Positions 8,358 to 17,300 of a DNA stretch of 64,000 nt are shown piece by piece. The position numbers and the translations under genes were made by a program. This stretch comes from BOG-1112 sp964635325. Its GTDB lineage: Bacteria > Bdellovibrionota_B > Oligoflexia > Oligoflexales > Bog-1112. Under the pieces are notes generated by a model. That model was not told where the DNA came from. It did no database searches and was given only the letters and a program-made list of their open reading frames with translations. The stretch covers positions 11,797 through 75,796 of the forward strand of contig CAZWOL010000002.1 of assembly GCA_964635325.1 (NCBI GenBank), given 5' to 3'. Numbering within the stretch: the stretch's first letter is position 1; every line of letters begins with the position of its first letter.

Positions 8358-9440
8358 TCAATGTGAATTTATCGATCGATAAATTCGATCAAAAACAGAA
8401 TCCTTCCCACTTTCAATAGGAAAAAGAGCAAGGTCGAGTATGAAATAGGGACAAGGGGCATTTTCAAATATTGAGGGGTCACGCCAGTAGTCTTTCTCCG
8501 TTGTGATAATTGATTTACACAAACTCATATGGGTTTGAACAATTTCAGGAGAAAAAGGCTCATGATCTCCGACGCAATAACTGCCTCCGAGATGAATTTT
8601 CATCTCTTCAATTTGTGAAACCACACGCTCGGGTTGAGCAATGCCTAGCATGAGCAGAGCGGGTTCAAAACTTCTACTGAAATGAAGCAGAGGGTTGGAT
8701 GATCGTAAACTGACATCGAAAGCAATCTTAGAGATCGGAGCTTTTGTTATAGCGGTAACACTGTCTTCACTAGCTTGGGATGGAACAGTTTCATTGGCGC
8801 GAGTAAAGATCACAAAGTGAGCTCGTCTAAGACTTTGCATAGGTTCGCGTAGGGATCCTAGTGGAAGCATAAAACTGTTTCCAAAAGGATACTGACTGTC
8901 AAGGAGCACAATATCGATATCACGCTTTAGTCTTCGGTGTTGAAACCCATCATCCAAAAGCCAGTGCGTTGGCCTCATTTTTGTATTTTCTAAGAACCAA
9001 AATGCAGCTTCTTTGCGCTTTGCAGAGACAATGATGGGTACTTTTGCATTTTTTTGTGATTGCATGAGAGCTTCATCAGGGATTCGAATGAGAGTAGAGT
9101 CAAAGTTTTTTGCAAGAATTTTACCTGCGAGCAGAACCAATATTTCATCTTTGTGAAGTGAACTACCGTACCCACGCGTAAGTATTGCTACCTCACATCC
9201 TCGTCGACTTAGATCCTGCGCAAGCTCCATTACAAATGGAGACTTACCTGTGCCTCCGACGCTGAGATTGCCAACGGATAAACACTTTCCAGGCAAAGAA
9301 TAAGAGCGAAACCAATCTTTGTCATAAAAATAATTTCGAAAACCGACAATAATCCGAAAAATAAAACTAAGAATACGCGCCAGAATTCGGTAGGGAATTG
9401 GCTGAAGATGATAAGGGGTGTAGATTCTATAAGGACGCAT
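8358..9440 (-). CDS. lpxK: Tetraacyldisaccharide 4'-kinase LpxK
   Basis: LpxK phosphorylates the 4' position of the lipid A disaccharide at the inner membrane. The 360-residue protein has an N-terminal hydrophobic segment (about 17-34) and the Walker A region VGNLSVGGTGKSP (56-68). ILTRGYG and LLDDGFQHRRLKRDIDIVLLD follow, and the DDGFQHR block is diagnostic of LpxK. It overlaps the 3' end of msbA by 14 nt and is the last gene of the minus-strand envelope supercluster. The 129-nt gap downstream, before the next minus-strand gene, has no obvious terminator hairpin with a T-run. Confidence 0.95.
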   Translation of the reverse strand: MRPYRIYTPYHLQPIPYRILARILSFIFRIIVGFRNYFYDKDWFRSYSLPGKCLSVGNLSVGGTGKSPFVMELAQDLSRRGCEVAILTRGYGSSLHKDEILVLLAGKILAKNFDSTLIRIPDEALMQSQKNAKVPIIVSAKRKEAAFWFLENTKMRPTHWLLDDGFQHRRLKRDIDIVLLDSQYPFGNSFMLPLGSLREPMQSLRRAHFVIFTRANETVPSQASEDSVTAITKAPISKIAFDVSLRSSNPLLHFSRSFEPALLMLGIAQPERVVSQIEEMKIHLGGSYCVGDHEPFSPEIVQTHMSLCKSIITTEKDYWRDPSIFENAPCPYFILDLALFPIESGKDSVFDRIYRSINSH

Positions 9441-11241
9441 TGTAATAAATCTGAAACCGTTTTTGACTCATCAGCTGCTCCAACGTTCCACGTGCGCTCA
9501 ACTTTCCGTTCTCAACAAACCAAATTTCATCAAAGCGATCAAGTATATTGAGACGATGCGTAACCGCAATAACGCTCTTTGTATTTGCGCGAGCCCACAT
9601 TAGTAGCCGGTCCAATATTTGCTCTTCCATGCTAGGATCCACCGAAGATGTTGCTTCGTCAAGGAGAAGAACAGGCTTCTTCCGTAAGAGTGATCGAACC
9701 AGTACAAGGCGTTGTTTTTGGCCGCCTGAGATGTTGCTGGAGAGAGCCTTAATCGGAGTTTCTAATCCTTCGCTGAAACGACTCAATTCTTCATCAATGC
9801 CTACTATCCGAAAATAAGCATCAAGATCCGCTGCATGGAGGGGATCTTGAAGTCCGTAATTGAGATTGTTTAAAAGAGTGTCATCAAAAAGAAAAGGAAC
9901 CTGACTCACTAATGAGCTCTGTGAACTCAATTCATCGATACTATGGCTAGCATCCCATTCTATAGGTTTTAGCAAACCTGAAAGTGTCTTGATGAGAGTC
10001 GATTTGCCACCTCCACTAGGGCCGATAACTGCGATTGCCTGCCCTGGTGTGATCGTGAGATCGTGAGCCTCTAACTTGACGCTGTGATCAATACCTGCAC
10101 GAAGGGTCTGAATATCAAAACGATGAGTCGATGAGGTTTCTGAACTAGATTTTTGTATCGTTTCTTTTTCATGCTTTAAAGCCTGTAGGAGATCAAGACT
10201 CTTGCCCAAAGCTCCTCTGGTTTCATGAAATTGCGTGAGCTGCTCACCGATGCGTCGCAAGGGAGCCATGATTGCTCCAAGAGCTGCAAGAAATACAATC
10301 ATATCACTCGCTGAGAAATGTTCAGCAAGTATGCCTTTGCCAATTAGAATTAGGATCAAGGCTAAAATTGCAAAGCTGATAAATTCTAAAAACGGTGCAA
10401 AAATTGATCGAATAAAAATAGATTTACGTATAGTTCGGTAGTAATCACGATTAACGCTATCAAAACGATTGCGTTCGTAGACCTCTGCGCGATGAGCCTT
10501 GATAAACTCAAAGCGCCGACGTGAATCATGGATAAGATCAGCAAGCTCAGCGAGTTTTTTTTGTACAGCAGAGGTGTATTGCGCAATCGTCTTGCCGATA
10601 CGACCTACGCCAGAACCTAAGATTGGAGCTACGATCATCAAGCTTAGAGCCGTGGGCCAGTGTATGAACAAAAGTGTCCCAAAAGCAGCTAGGATCATAA
10701 TGCTATCACGAACCAAACTGTTGACGATGTCAGAGAATTTATTTTGCAGATACATGACATCATTCATCAATGCTGACATCCACTCTGCGGGTGAACGTTG
10801 CACAATCTCCCGGAAAGGTTGATTCAATATCGCTGTAAAGAGTTGGTCGCGATAGCGTTTTGCTACCAAGAGTCCGAAATAAGCAGAGGTCAATTGATAG
10901 ACATAGGTAGATAGATTCTTTAGAAGTGCAGCAAAAAGCAGTAGTCCTGGAACAGCATAGATCAACGTTGTCTTAGCGAAAGCCATTACGCTCAGCTGAG
11001 GAAGCAAAGTCTGTAGGCGAGGAGACAAAAAATCAGCGCCATGTACAATACTAGCTGTGCTTTCAAGCGAAAACATTGTTTTTAGAAACGGACCGAGCAG
11101 AAATAAAAATAAACTTTGAGAGCTTGCAAGCAGTATCAGTGAAATTATAAAAAATACGAAATGCGTCTTTTTTTCCCAAATAGGCTGCAGAAAAATTCTA
11201 AAGACGATATCTCGTACGCTTACTTTAGGACTCAGCGTCAT
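9427..11241 (-). CDS. msbA: Lipid A/LPS flippase-type ABC transporter MsbA
   Basis: The 604-residue half-transporter is an ABC exporter: a transmembrane region with about six helices (1-340) is followed by a nucleotide-binding domain. Walker A is GPSGGGKST (407-415), the signature NISGGQKQR is at 503-511, Walker B LLLDEATSSVD at 525-535, and the H-loop His is in VTHRL. MsbA flips lipid A-core across the inner membrane. The family also includes other exporters, but its place between lpxB and lpxK makes MsbA the clear choice. It begins 18 nt after lpxB ends and overlaps lpxK by 14 nt. Confidence 0.9.
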   Translation of the reverse strand: MTLSPKVSVRDIVFRIFLQPIWEKKTHFVFFIISLILLASSQSLFLFLLGPFLKTMFSLESTASIVHGADFLSPRLQTLLPQLSVMAFAKTTLIYAVPGLLLFAALLKNLSTYVYQLTSAYFGLLVAKRYRDQLFTAILNQPFREIVQRSPAEWMSALMNDVMYLQNKFSDIVNSLVRDSIMILAAFGTLLFIHWPTALSLMIVAPILGSGVGRIGKTIAQYTSAVQKKLAELADLIHDSRRRFEFIKAHRAEVYERNRFDSVNRDYYRTIRKSIFIRSIFAPFLEFISFAILALILILIGKGILAEHFSASDMIVFLAALGAIMAPLRRIGEQLTQFHETRGALGKSLDLLQALKHEKETIQKSSSETSSTHRFDIQTLRAGIDHSVKLEAHDLTITPGQAIAVIGPSGGGKSTLIKTLSGLLKPIEWDASHSIDELSSQSSLVSQVPFLFDDTLLNNLNYGLQDPLHAADLDAYFRIVGIDEELSRFSEGLETPIKALSSNISGGQKQRLVLVRSLLRKKPVLLLDEATSSVDPSMEEQILDRLLMWARANTKSVIAVTHRLNILDRFDEIWFVENGKLSARGTLEQLMSQKRFQIYYNASL

Positions 11242-11259
11242 CTAAGAAATCCTCCGTTA

Positions 11260-12387
11260 TCAGCGTAAGCACTGGTATATGGCTTGAGTCGAGGTCAGTG
11301 TTGGAGGTTGAGAAAGGTCTTCGCGCAAGCGTCTAAAATCTTCGAGCATCTCATCTTTTTTAGTGGATGATTCGTATAGAGAGTACAGTTCCTCAGCAAC
11401 CTCATCCGTTGTAAAAGTCTGTAAAAATTCACGGACTACGGATTTTTTTCGCAGTATGTTGACAAGGCTGGCCCACGAAACTTTTACATTTCTTTTTGCA
11501 ATATAAAAACTAAGTGGACTCATTGCATAGATAACCGCAAGTGGTGTGTTCAACAGCGCACATTCCAAAGTTGCAGTACCTGAGGCAACTAGAGCTATGT
11601 CAGCAGCATGCATAATCTCTAAGCTCGGCTGCTTTGAAAAGCGAAGGTACTCTTTTTCCAAACTCGCAAACCAACTAGCGCTGCTATCATTTTGCAAGGA
11701 TGCTGCAATTGGGACAATAAAGCGTGTAGAAGGAATCTTTTGGTGCAAAACATCTGCGATAGCAAGCATAGGAGGCAAAATTCGTTTTAATTCTTGAATG
11801 CGACTGCCTGGTAGCAGAGCAATGAGTGGAGTCTCTGCAGCAAAACCTAAGTCCATCTTCGATGTTTTTATGCTTTCTGTACGTTGGGCAATGGGACAAC
11901 CCACATACTCGCAGCGCAGTCCTCGGTCTTCAAAAAACTTTTTTTCAAAAGGAAAGGTTGCAAGAAGAAGGTCGGTATTTTGTCGTAGCTTTTCAATGCG
12001 ATGTTCACGCCACGCCCAAAGTTTGGGAGCAACATATTGAATAACTTTGATCTCACGCATCTTTAGCTCTTCTGCTAGCCTCATATGGAAGTCAGCAAAA
12101 TCGACCAGTATGGCTACCCGGATCTGATGGCGATCGATGTAGTTCAAAATACGGTTTTTGAGCATCTTGATGCTAGCAAGCTTGCTAAGAACTTCGATGG
12201 CACCCATTACATTGAGTTCATCAATTTGTGCAACAGCATGCACACCCTCAGCTACTAAAGATGGCCCAACGATACCACTGAGACGAAGTGTAGAATCCTG
12301 TGACTTCAACTCACGAACAAGGTTAGCCCCAAGTAAGTCTCCAGAAAGCTCACCAACGGAGATAAACCAATGCGCATCAGCGCTCAT
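11260..12387 (-). CDS. lpxB: Lipid-A-disaccharide synthase LpxB
   Basis: LpxB joins UDP-2,3-diacylglucosamine and lipid X to form the lipid A disaccharide at the inner membrane surface. The 375-residue GT-B enzyme has the N-terminal SVGELSGDLLGANLVREL (10-27), which matches the GE.SGD..GA.L motif. YVAPKLWAWR, LLPGSR.QE and ASGTATLECALLNTP (about 270-285) follow, all family hallmarks. The first 4 nt overlap the stop of lpxA. It is part of the fabZ-lpxA-lpxB-msbA-lpxK block. Confidence 0.97.
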   Translation of the reverse strand: MSADAHWFISVGELSGDLLGANLVRELKSQDSTLRLSGIVGPSLVAEGVHAVAQIDELNVMGAIEVLSKLASIKMLKNRILNYIDRHQIRVAILVDFADFHMRLAEELKMREIKVIQYVAPKLWAWREHRIEKLRQNTDLLLATFPFEKKFFEDRGLRCEYVGCPIAQRTESIKTSKMDLGFAAETPLIALLPGSRIQELKRILPPMLAIADVLHQKIPSTRFIVPIAASLQNDSSASWFASLEKEYLRFSKQPSLEIMHAADIALVASGTATLECALLNTPLAVIYAMSPLSFYIAKRNVKVSWASLVNILRKKSVVREFLQTFTTDEVAEELYSLYESSTKKDEMLEDFRRLREDLSQPPTLTSTQAIYQCLR

Positions 12388-13172
12388 CGGCAGATTCCTC
12401 TCGTGCTGCGATTGAGAAAACTTACGAAGGTGTCGACTTCAGGGCCTGATGACGGCATTTGCAAAATAGCTTCTTTTGCGTCACTAAGAGAAGCATTGGA
12501 GAGAAATACGGTCTTGTACATTTGCTTAATATTGGCAAGAGCTGCGCTTTGAAAACCAGCGCGCTCTAATCCAAGTTTATTAATGCCTACGGGTTTTGCT
12601 CTATTGCCAGACACCATTACAAATGGAGGAACATCTTGTGCCACCATGGATCCTCCAGCAAGCATTGCAAGAGAACCTACTTTGATGAATTGATGCAGTG
12701 CGGACAAACCTCCGATAACTGCTCGATCATCAACTTCAATGTGACCAGCAAGAGTTGCGCCATTAGCAAAAATGCAGTCATTAGCAATTTGACAGTCATG
12801 AGCGATGTGGGTGTACGCCATCAGAAGGTTACGAGAACCAATCACAGTCTGACCATTGCCCTCTTCAGTACCGATGGAGATGTTGCAATATTCGCGGAAC
12901 ATGTTGTCCTCTCCGCAAATAAAAAGAGCATCTTCACCTTTGTATTTCAAATCCTGGGGAGTCGCCCCAAGGGTTGCAAAGGACCAAACGCGGGTTCGTG
13001 CGCCAATAGTGGAGCGCCCACTCACAACAACATGGGAAGCCAGTTGAACATCGTCATGCAAAATGACTTTGGGGCCTACATGAGCATAAGCTCCAATTTC
13101 AACGCCTATACCAAGTTGTGCACCCTTCTCAACGATCGCTGTTGGATGAATTTTGACAGCTGAAGAACTCAT
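12384..13172 (-). CDS. lpxA: UDP-N-acetylglucosamine acyltransferase LpxA
   Basis: LpxA transfers an acyl chain from ACP to the 3-OH of UDP-GlcNAc, the first step of lipid A synthesis. The 262-residue protein has left-handed beta-helix hexapeptide repeats (IHPTAIVEKGAQLGIGVEIG and onward), the AYTHIAHDCQI segment with the catalytic His region (about 115-125), and the helical C-terminal cap (GLERAGF...LKQMYK-type). Length is normal for LpxA. It lies 9 nt after fabZ and overlaps lpxB by 4 nt. LpxD, a paralogue with the same repeats, was considered but the family motifs and C-terminus fit LpxA. Confidence 0.96.
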   Translation of the reverse strand: MSSSAVKIHPTAIVEKGAQLGIGVEIGAYAHVGPKVILHDDVQLASHVVVSGRSTIGARTRVWSFATLGATPQDLKYKGEDALFICGEDNMFREYCNISIGTEEGNGQTVIGSRNLLMAYTHIAHDCQIANDCIFANGATLAGHIEVDDRAVIGGLSALHQFIKVGSLAMLAGGSMVAQDVPPFVMVSGNRAKPVGINKLGLERAGFQSAALANIKQMYKTVFLSNASLSDAKEAILQMPSSGPEVDTFVSFLNRSTRGICR

Positions 13173-13181
13173 ATCCGGATC

Positions 13182-13643
13182 CTATTTCATCGAAGCAGCA
13201 AAGCGTGCGCTTGCAGCTAATTCATCACCAACGAAGGCTTCGCCTTTAAACCAAAAGAAAGTGCCCCTTCTTCTTTCTGCAGTTACTTCATAACGCAGAC
13301 AGTCTCCGGGTTCGACAATACGTCGAAAGCGTGTCTCCAGGATCTCAACCAAGAGTATTTCGGAGCTACGCTCGCCTTTGGTGTACATACCTAAGACTCC
13401 GGATGTTTGGGCAATCCCCTCGATCATAAGTACGCCTGGATAGACTGGGCGTTCTGGGAAATGGCCTTGCAAGATGGGATCGGAAAACGACACATTTTTG
13501 ATCGCAGTGATCGACTTGTTAGGCTCAAGAGCAGTCACTTTGTCGATCAGCAAAAATGGATAACGATGTGGAATACACATTTTTATGTGTTCAAGATCCA
13601 TTGGCAACTTTAGCGGAGGTAGTTGTGTACTCATCATCTTCAA
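13182..13643 (-). CDS. fabZ: (3R)-hydroxyacyl-ACP dehydratase FabZ
   Basis: FabZ dehydrates beta-hydroxyacyl-ACP in fatty acid elongation and competes with LpxA for hydroxyacyl-ACP. The 153-residue hot-dog fold protein has IPHRYPFLLIDKV (24-36) and the catalytic block GHFPERPVYPGVLMIEGIAQ, with His61 and Glu75. ATG codons at 13634 and 13643 are both possible starts. It sits between the skp-like gene (8 nt upstream) and lpxA. In many diderms lpxD lies between skp and fabZ, but there is no room for it here. Confidence 0.97.
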   Translation of the reverse strand: MKMMSTQLPPLKLPMDLEHIKMCIPHRYPFLLIDKVTALEPNKSITAIKNVSFSDPILQGHFPERPVYPGVLMIEGIAQTSGVLGMYTKGERSSEILLVEILETRFRRIVEPGDCLRYEVTAERRRGTFFWFKGEAFVGDELAASARFAASMK

Positions 13644-13651
13644 CTCACAAA

Positions 13652-14263
13652 TTACATAGGTTTCTTGTCATTTGTTTCTTTTGATGCAGCTCGTGGGAGA
13701 ACTTTGACATCTTTTTTGGTGTTTTCGTTGTATTTTTTAATCACTTGGTCGGTGAGGTCGACTGGATGTTTTGCATAGAGTAAGCCAGAGCTATTGAGTT
13801 CAAAGACAAGGTCGAGGTGCTGTTCTTTAGCCAAACCATCAACGATGCCAGTAACATTCATTGCAATGCGTTGTGTCGCTTGACCCTCTTTTTGTTTGAT
13901 TTCATTTTGAAAGGTCATTTCAGCGTTGCGCAATGTGACAAGTCGCTCTTGGAAGTCCTGCTGTTTTTTGATGCGAGCTTCTTCACTCAAAAGTGGAGCT
14001 TGGTCTTTCCATTCCTTGTTGAGTTTATCGAGCTCTTCTTTCTTTTTGCGTAGCTCATCTTCTTTGCCTTTGATTTCTTTTTCAAGATTAGCGCGTGCTT
14101 CTTTGCCTTCATCAACTGTCAAAATAATGCGTTGCATGTCAAGCACACCGTAATGTCGAGCTGCTGTTGGAGCTGGAACTGTGACCAATGCTTTGGATGT
14201 ATCCTCAGCAAGTGCGATAGACGAAAGAAGCATTGGTAATAAAAGCGAACTTAGAAACTTCAT
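13652..14263 (-). CDS. Skp/OmpH-family periplasmic chaperone
   Basis: This 203-residue protein has an N-terminal signal peptide (about 1-19, ending LSSIALA) and then the Skp/OmpH pattern: YGVLDMQRIILTVDEGKEARANLEKEIKGKE followed by a long Lys/Glu-rich coiled coil (about 55-125). The C-terminal beta segment LDLVFELNSSGLLYAK is typical of OmpH. Skp trimers hold unfolded outer-membrane proteins in the periplasm for delivery to BamA. Its gene follows bamA by 23 nt, matching the widely conserved bamA-skp order. Confidence 0.92.
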   Translation of the reverse strand: MKFLSSLLLPMLLSSIALAEDTSKALVTVPAPTAARHYGVLDMQRIILTVDEGKEARANLEKEIKGKEDELRKKKEELDKLNKEWKDQAPLLSEEARIKKQQDFQERLVTLRNAEMTFQNEIKQKEGQATQRIAMNVTGIVDGLAKEQHLDLVFELNSSGLLYAKHPVDLTDQVIKKYNENTKKDVKVLPRAASKETNDKKPM

Positions 14264-14286
14264 AAAAACCTCTCAAAATGGTTAGT

Positions 14287-16593
14287 TTAGTAACCCAAGG
14301 TGAAAATAAACTGAAGATCACCTAAGGACTGTGTCGCGTCGTTATAGGGATAAGCCCACTCAAAGCGGAAAGGAGCGATAGGGGTTACCCAACGGAAACC
14401 AAAACCAACATCCTTTTTTAGGTCTTTGAGGGCAAGTCCTTCGGACTCCAAAAACGTCCGACCTGCATCCGCAAAAAATACCGCTTTGATCCCTGCTTTG
14501 GGAATCAAAGGTACAAGATACTCGAATTGGAAATAAAGTTCCTTATCTCCCCCCAAAGGATAGTCATAATAGCCACTTAAGGGTGAGCGAAGCCGTCGTT
14601 CTTTAGGTCCAACCATCTGATATGGGTACCCACGGAGGTTGTCAAAGCCCCCCAGCCTATAGCGTTCGGATGCCGGGATATTCTGGTCTCTGAACTTCCA
14701 CAGCTTGCCCAATACCCCACGCAGACGGAAAAAGGTTCGGAAACTATCCGTATAGTCGATAGGATGGTAGTACCAAGCATCGACAAGACTCTCCATATAT
14801 TGGAAGTCCCCTCGCAGTGGGCCCCCGTTTAGGTTGTGTGATAAGCTCACCCAAGTGCCTTGCGTAGGATCGATAAAGTTGTCGAGATCTTTGCGTCCAA
14901 GATTAAAGCTTGCGGTATTTTTTGCACCACTAGCAGCAAAACCTTCGAAAATAAAGACTTCCTGCAATTGTTTGATATAGGTGTGACGTAATGTCAGACT
15001 TCCGCGGATCAGCTCGATAATGTCACGACCAACTGTCACACTGAAGCTGCGTTGTGCTTCCGGAACTTCAATTTCCGAAGTATAGCGACGCACAAAGCGA
15101 CGTTCAGCAACGGAAGCTCCGAGTGACCAAGGGCTGTCATAGACCTTGGGATCACTCATTCCGACTTCAACTTCCCAATCCTTAGGATTGCTGTAGCGGC
15201 CCATGACGGTAGTGGTCCATCCTCGACCAGATTGGTTCTTTTCATCATAGCGACCCTGTCCAAACCATGACTGCTTGCGTTCACCTGCAGGAGAGTATCC
15301 AAGTGAGGCTTGCACTTGACCGGTAGGCTTTTCTTTAACTTTGACTTTGACGTTGACTACGTCTTCCTGATCTTTGTGCCGCTCTTTAGCAACTTGTACT
15401 TCATCGAAGTAGCCAAGGCGATTGATGTTGTTTTTTGACCCCGTCAAACGCGTGCCGCTGAAGAGCTCACTCTCATGAACTTGCATCTCACGACGAATGA
15501 CGTTATCGCGTGTTTTTGTATTGCCTGCGATTACGATTTGTCCAAAGTAAACCTTTTGGCCTTTTGTAACATCATAGTGAATATCAACCGTTTTGGTCTC
15601 ATCATTGAAGGTTGTCTTGGGGTTGACATCAACATAGGCATAGCCAAGGTCACCATACTTGTCGACTAGCATTTCAACGTCTTTGACGAAGCGTGAGTAG
15701 CGAAAGAGTTGCGTACTCTTGAGTGCCATCGCTTCGATCAAATCTTTCTCCGCTAGTAGGCGCTCGTTTCCATCCTCCGTGACTTTAATGCTTCCGAGAT
15801 TGTATTGTAGTCCCTCTTCTACTTGAAACGTTACACGTACGTAACGTTGGTCGGGGTCCATGATGATCACTGGTTTGGCAACTTTGACATTGGCAAAGCC
15901 GTTGTCTTTGTAAAAGAAGGAAAGATATTCCACGTCGCGGTTGACATAATCATTTTGGAAGAGTGAGCCTGAACCAAATGCCCCAAGTCGAGTGTAGGGA
16001 CGGGTCGCAAGATTTTCAATGAGTTCACTGCTGGAGAAGGCGCGATTGCCTAAGATAAAAACGTCACCGACAATGACCTTGCCTCTTTCATCAACATGAA
16101 AGACCAACTCAACTTCATTTTTGCTTTTTTCCTCAAGGGTATAATCCACCTTTGCAAGGTAGAAGCCTTTTTCGGTGTATTTTTTTTCAATCTTACGTAC
16201 GTCAGCAGCGATTGTGCCTTCTTTGACGATCGTATAAAGTTTAGAGTCAAGCAAGGTTTTGAAATCGTCCTCTTTGAGCTCGTCAAGTCCTTCGAATCGA
16301 ATGCTTACGATTGCAGGCTTTTCAACAACTTTTATTTTTAAAACTAGAGTTTTGTCGCTCTCAATTTTTGACAGACGTATATCGGAGAAGAATCCTAAGT
16401 CATAAAGTGCTTGAAGGTCCTTCGAGACTTTTTCGGGGGTGAGTGTGGAGCCCTTTTTTAAACTAAGAGCATTTAAGATTGCATCAGATTCGACTTTGAA
16501 ATTTCCTTCTACGTTGATTTCATCGATCGTATCCTTAGCAATTGCCACGTCTGCAAAAAATGCTAGAAAAATCCAAGCTAATAAAAGTTTCAA
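14287..16593 (-). CDS. bamA: Outer membrane protein assembly factor BamA
   Basis: BamA is the Omp85 core of the outer-membrane beta-barrel insertion machine. The 768-residue protein has a signal peptide (about 1-19), five POTRA domains (about 22-420, beginning IDEINVEGNFKVESDAIL) and a C-terminal barrel. The barrel contains RYRLGGFDNLRGYPY, which carries the conserved (V/I)RGF/Y-type lid loop motif, and ends in a terminal strand with a final aromatic residue (FTLGY). Its start overlaps the lolD stop by 4 nt, so translation is probably coupled with lolCD. Length and architecture are complete. Confidence 0.96.
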   Translation of the reverse strand: MKLLLAWIFLAFFADVAIAKDTIDEINVEGNFKVESDAILNALSLKKGSTLTPEKVSKDLQALYDLGFFSDIRLSKIESDKTLVLKIKVVEKPAIVSIRFEGLDELKEDDFKTLLDSKLYTIVKEGTIAADVRKIEKKYTEKGFYLAKVDYTLEEKSKNEVELVFHVDERGKVIVGDVFILGNRAFSSSELIENLATRPYTRLGAFGSGSLFQNDYVNRDVEYLSFFYKDNGFANVKVAKPVIIMDPDQRYVRVTFQVEEGLQYNLGSIKVTEDGNERLLAEKDLIEAMALKSTQLFRYSRFVKDVEMLVDKYGDLGYAYVDVNPKTTFNDETKTVDIHYDVTKGQKVYFGQIVIAGNTKTRDNVIRREMQVHESELFSGTRLTGSKNNINRLGYFDEVQVAKERHKDQEDVVNVKVKVKEKPTGQVQASLGYSPAGERKQSWFGQGRYDEKNQSGRGWTTTVMGRYSNPKDWEVEVGMSDPKVYDSPWSLGASVAERRFVRRYTSEIEVPEAQRSFSVTVGRDIIELIRGSLTLRHTYIKQLQEVFIFEGFAASGAKNTASFNLGRKDLDNFIDPTQGTWVSLSHNLNGGPLRGDFQYMESLVDAWYYHPIDYTDSFRTFFRLRGVLGKLWKFRDQNIPASERYRLGGFDNLRGYPYQMVGPKERRLRSPLSGYYDYPLGGDKELYFQFEYLVPLIPKAGIKAVFFADAGRTFLESEGLALKDLKKDVGFGFRWVTPIAPFRFEWAYPYNDATQSLGDLQFIFTLGY

Positions 16594-17300
16594 AGGTCAC
16601 CTCTGTCGACGATCATCCCATCTTCCATAACAATACGCTGAGGTAAGCGAGCAGCAAGATCGAGATCATGAGTTACAAGTAGCATTGTAGTTTTATAATC
16701 TTCACAGATCTTCAAGAGAAGATCTTGAATCACAAGGCTTGTGTGTTTGTCTAAACTTCCGGTTGGCTCATCTGCCAAGAGTATAGAAGGAGACATAAGA
16801 AGAGCTCTGGCAATGGTTACGCGTTGCTGTTCGCCCCCTGAGAGCTGTCCAGGCCGATGCTGTTCTCGATGAGATAGGCCTACTGAAGCTAGAACTTTTG
16901 CAGCCCGGTCGCGCACTATATTTTTGGAAAGACCAGCGATGAGACCTGGAAGCATAACATTTTCTATTGCAGAAAATTCTGAAAAGAGATTTTTCATCTG
17001 AAAAACAAAGCCTAGCGTACTATTGCGAAATTGCGAGCTAGCATAGTCATTCAATGTAGAGATATCTGTGCCATTGAGCCACACTGCACCTTGGGTGGGG
17101 CGATCGAGTGTACCAATAATATGCAAAAGTGTGCTTTTGCCTGAACCCGATTTGCCGATGACAGCCACATTTTGTCGAGACTGGATCGTTAGATTAACAT
17201 TTTTCAAAGCCTCTACGGATTGTGCTTCAATCGCATAAGTTTTGCTCACATTCTGCAGGACAATTACGTCCGAAGTTTTTTTATCCGCATCCAAATTCAC
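16590..17300 (-). CDS. lolD: Lipoprotein-releasing system ATPase LolD
   Basis: LolD powers release of outer-membrane lipoproteins from the inner membrane by the LolCDE complex. The 236-residue ABC ATPase has Walker A GKSGSGKST (49-57), Q-loop VFQMKNL, signature LSGGEQQR (152-159) and Walker B ILLADEP followed by TGSLD, typical of the LolD/MacB subgroup. It overlaps the permease gene by 4 nt upstream and bamA by 4 nt downstream. Confidence 0.94.
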   Translation of the reverse strand: MNLDADKKTSDVIVLQNVSKTYAIEAQSVEALKNVNLTIQSRQNVAVIGKSGSGKSTLLHIIGTLDRPTQGAVWLNGTDISTLNDYASSQFRNSTLGFVFQMKNLFSEFSAIENVMLPGLIAGLSKNIVRDRAAKVLASVGLSHREQHRPGQLSGGEQQRVTIARALLMSPSILLADEPTGSLDKHTSLVIQDLLLKICEDYKTTMLLVTHDLDLAARLPQRIVMEDGMIVDRGDL

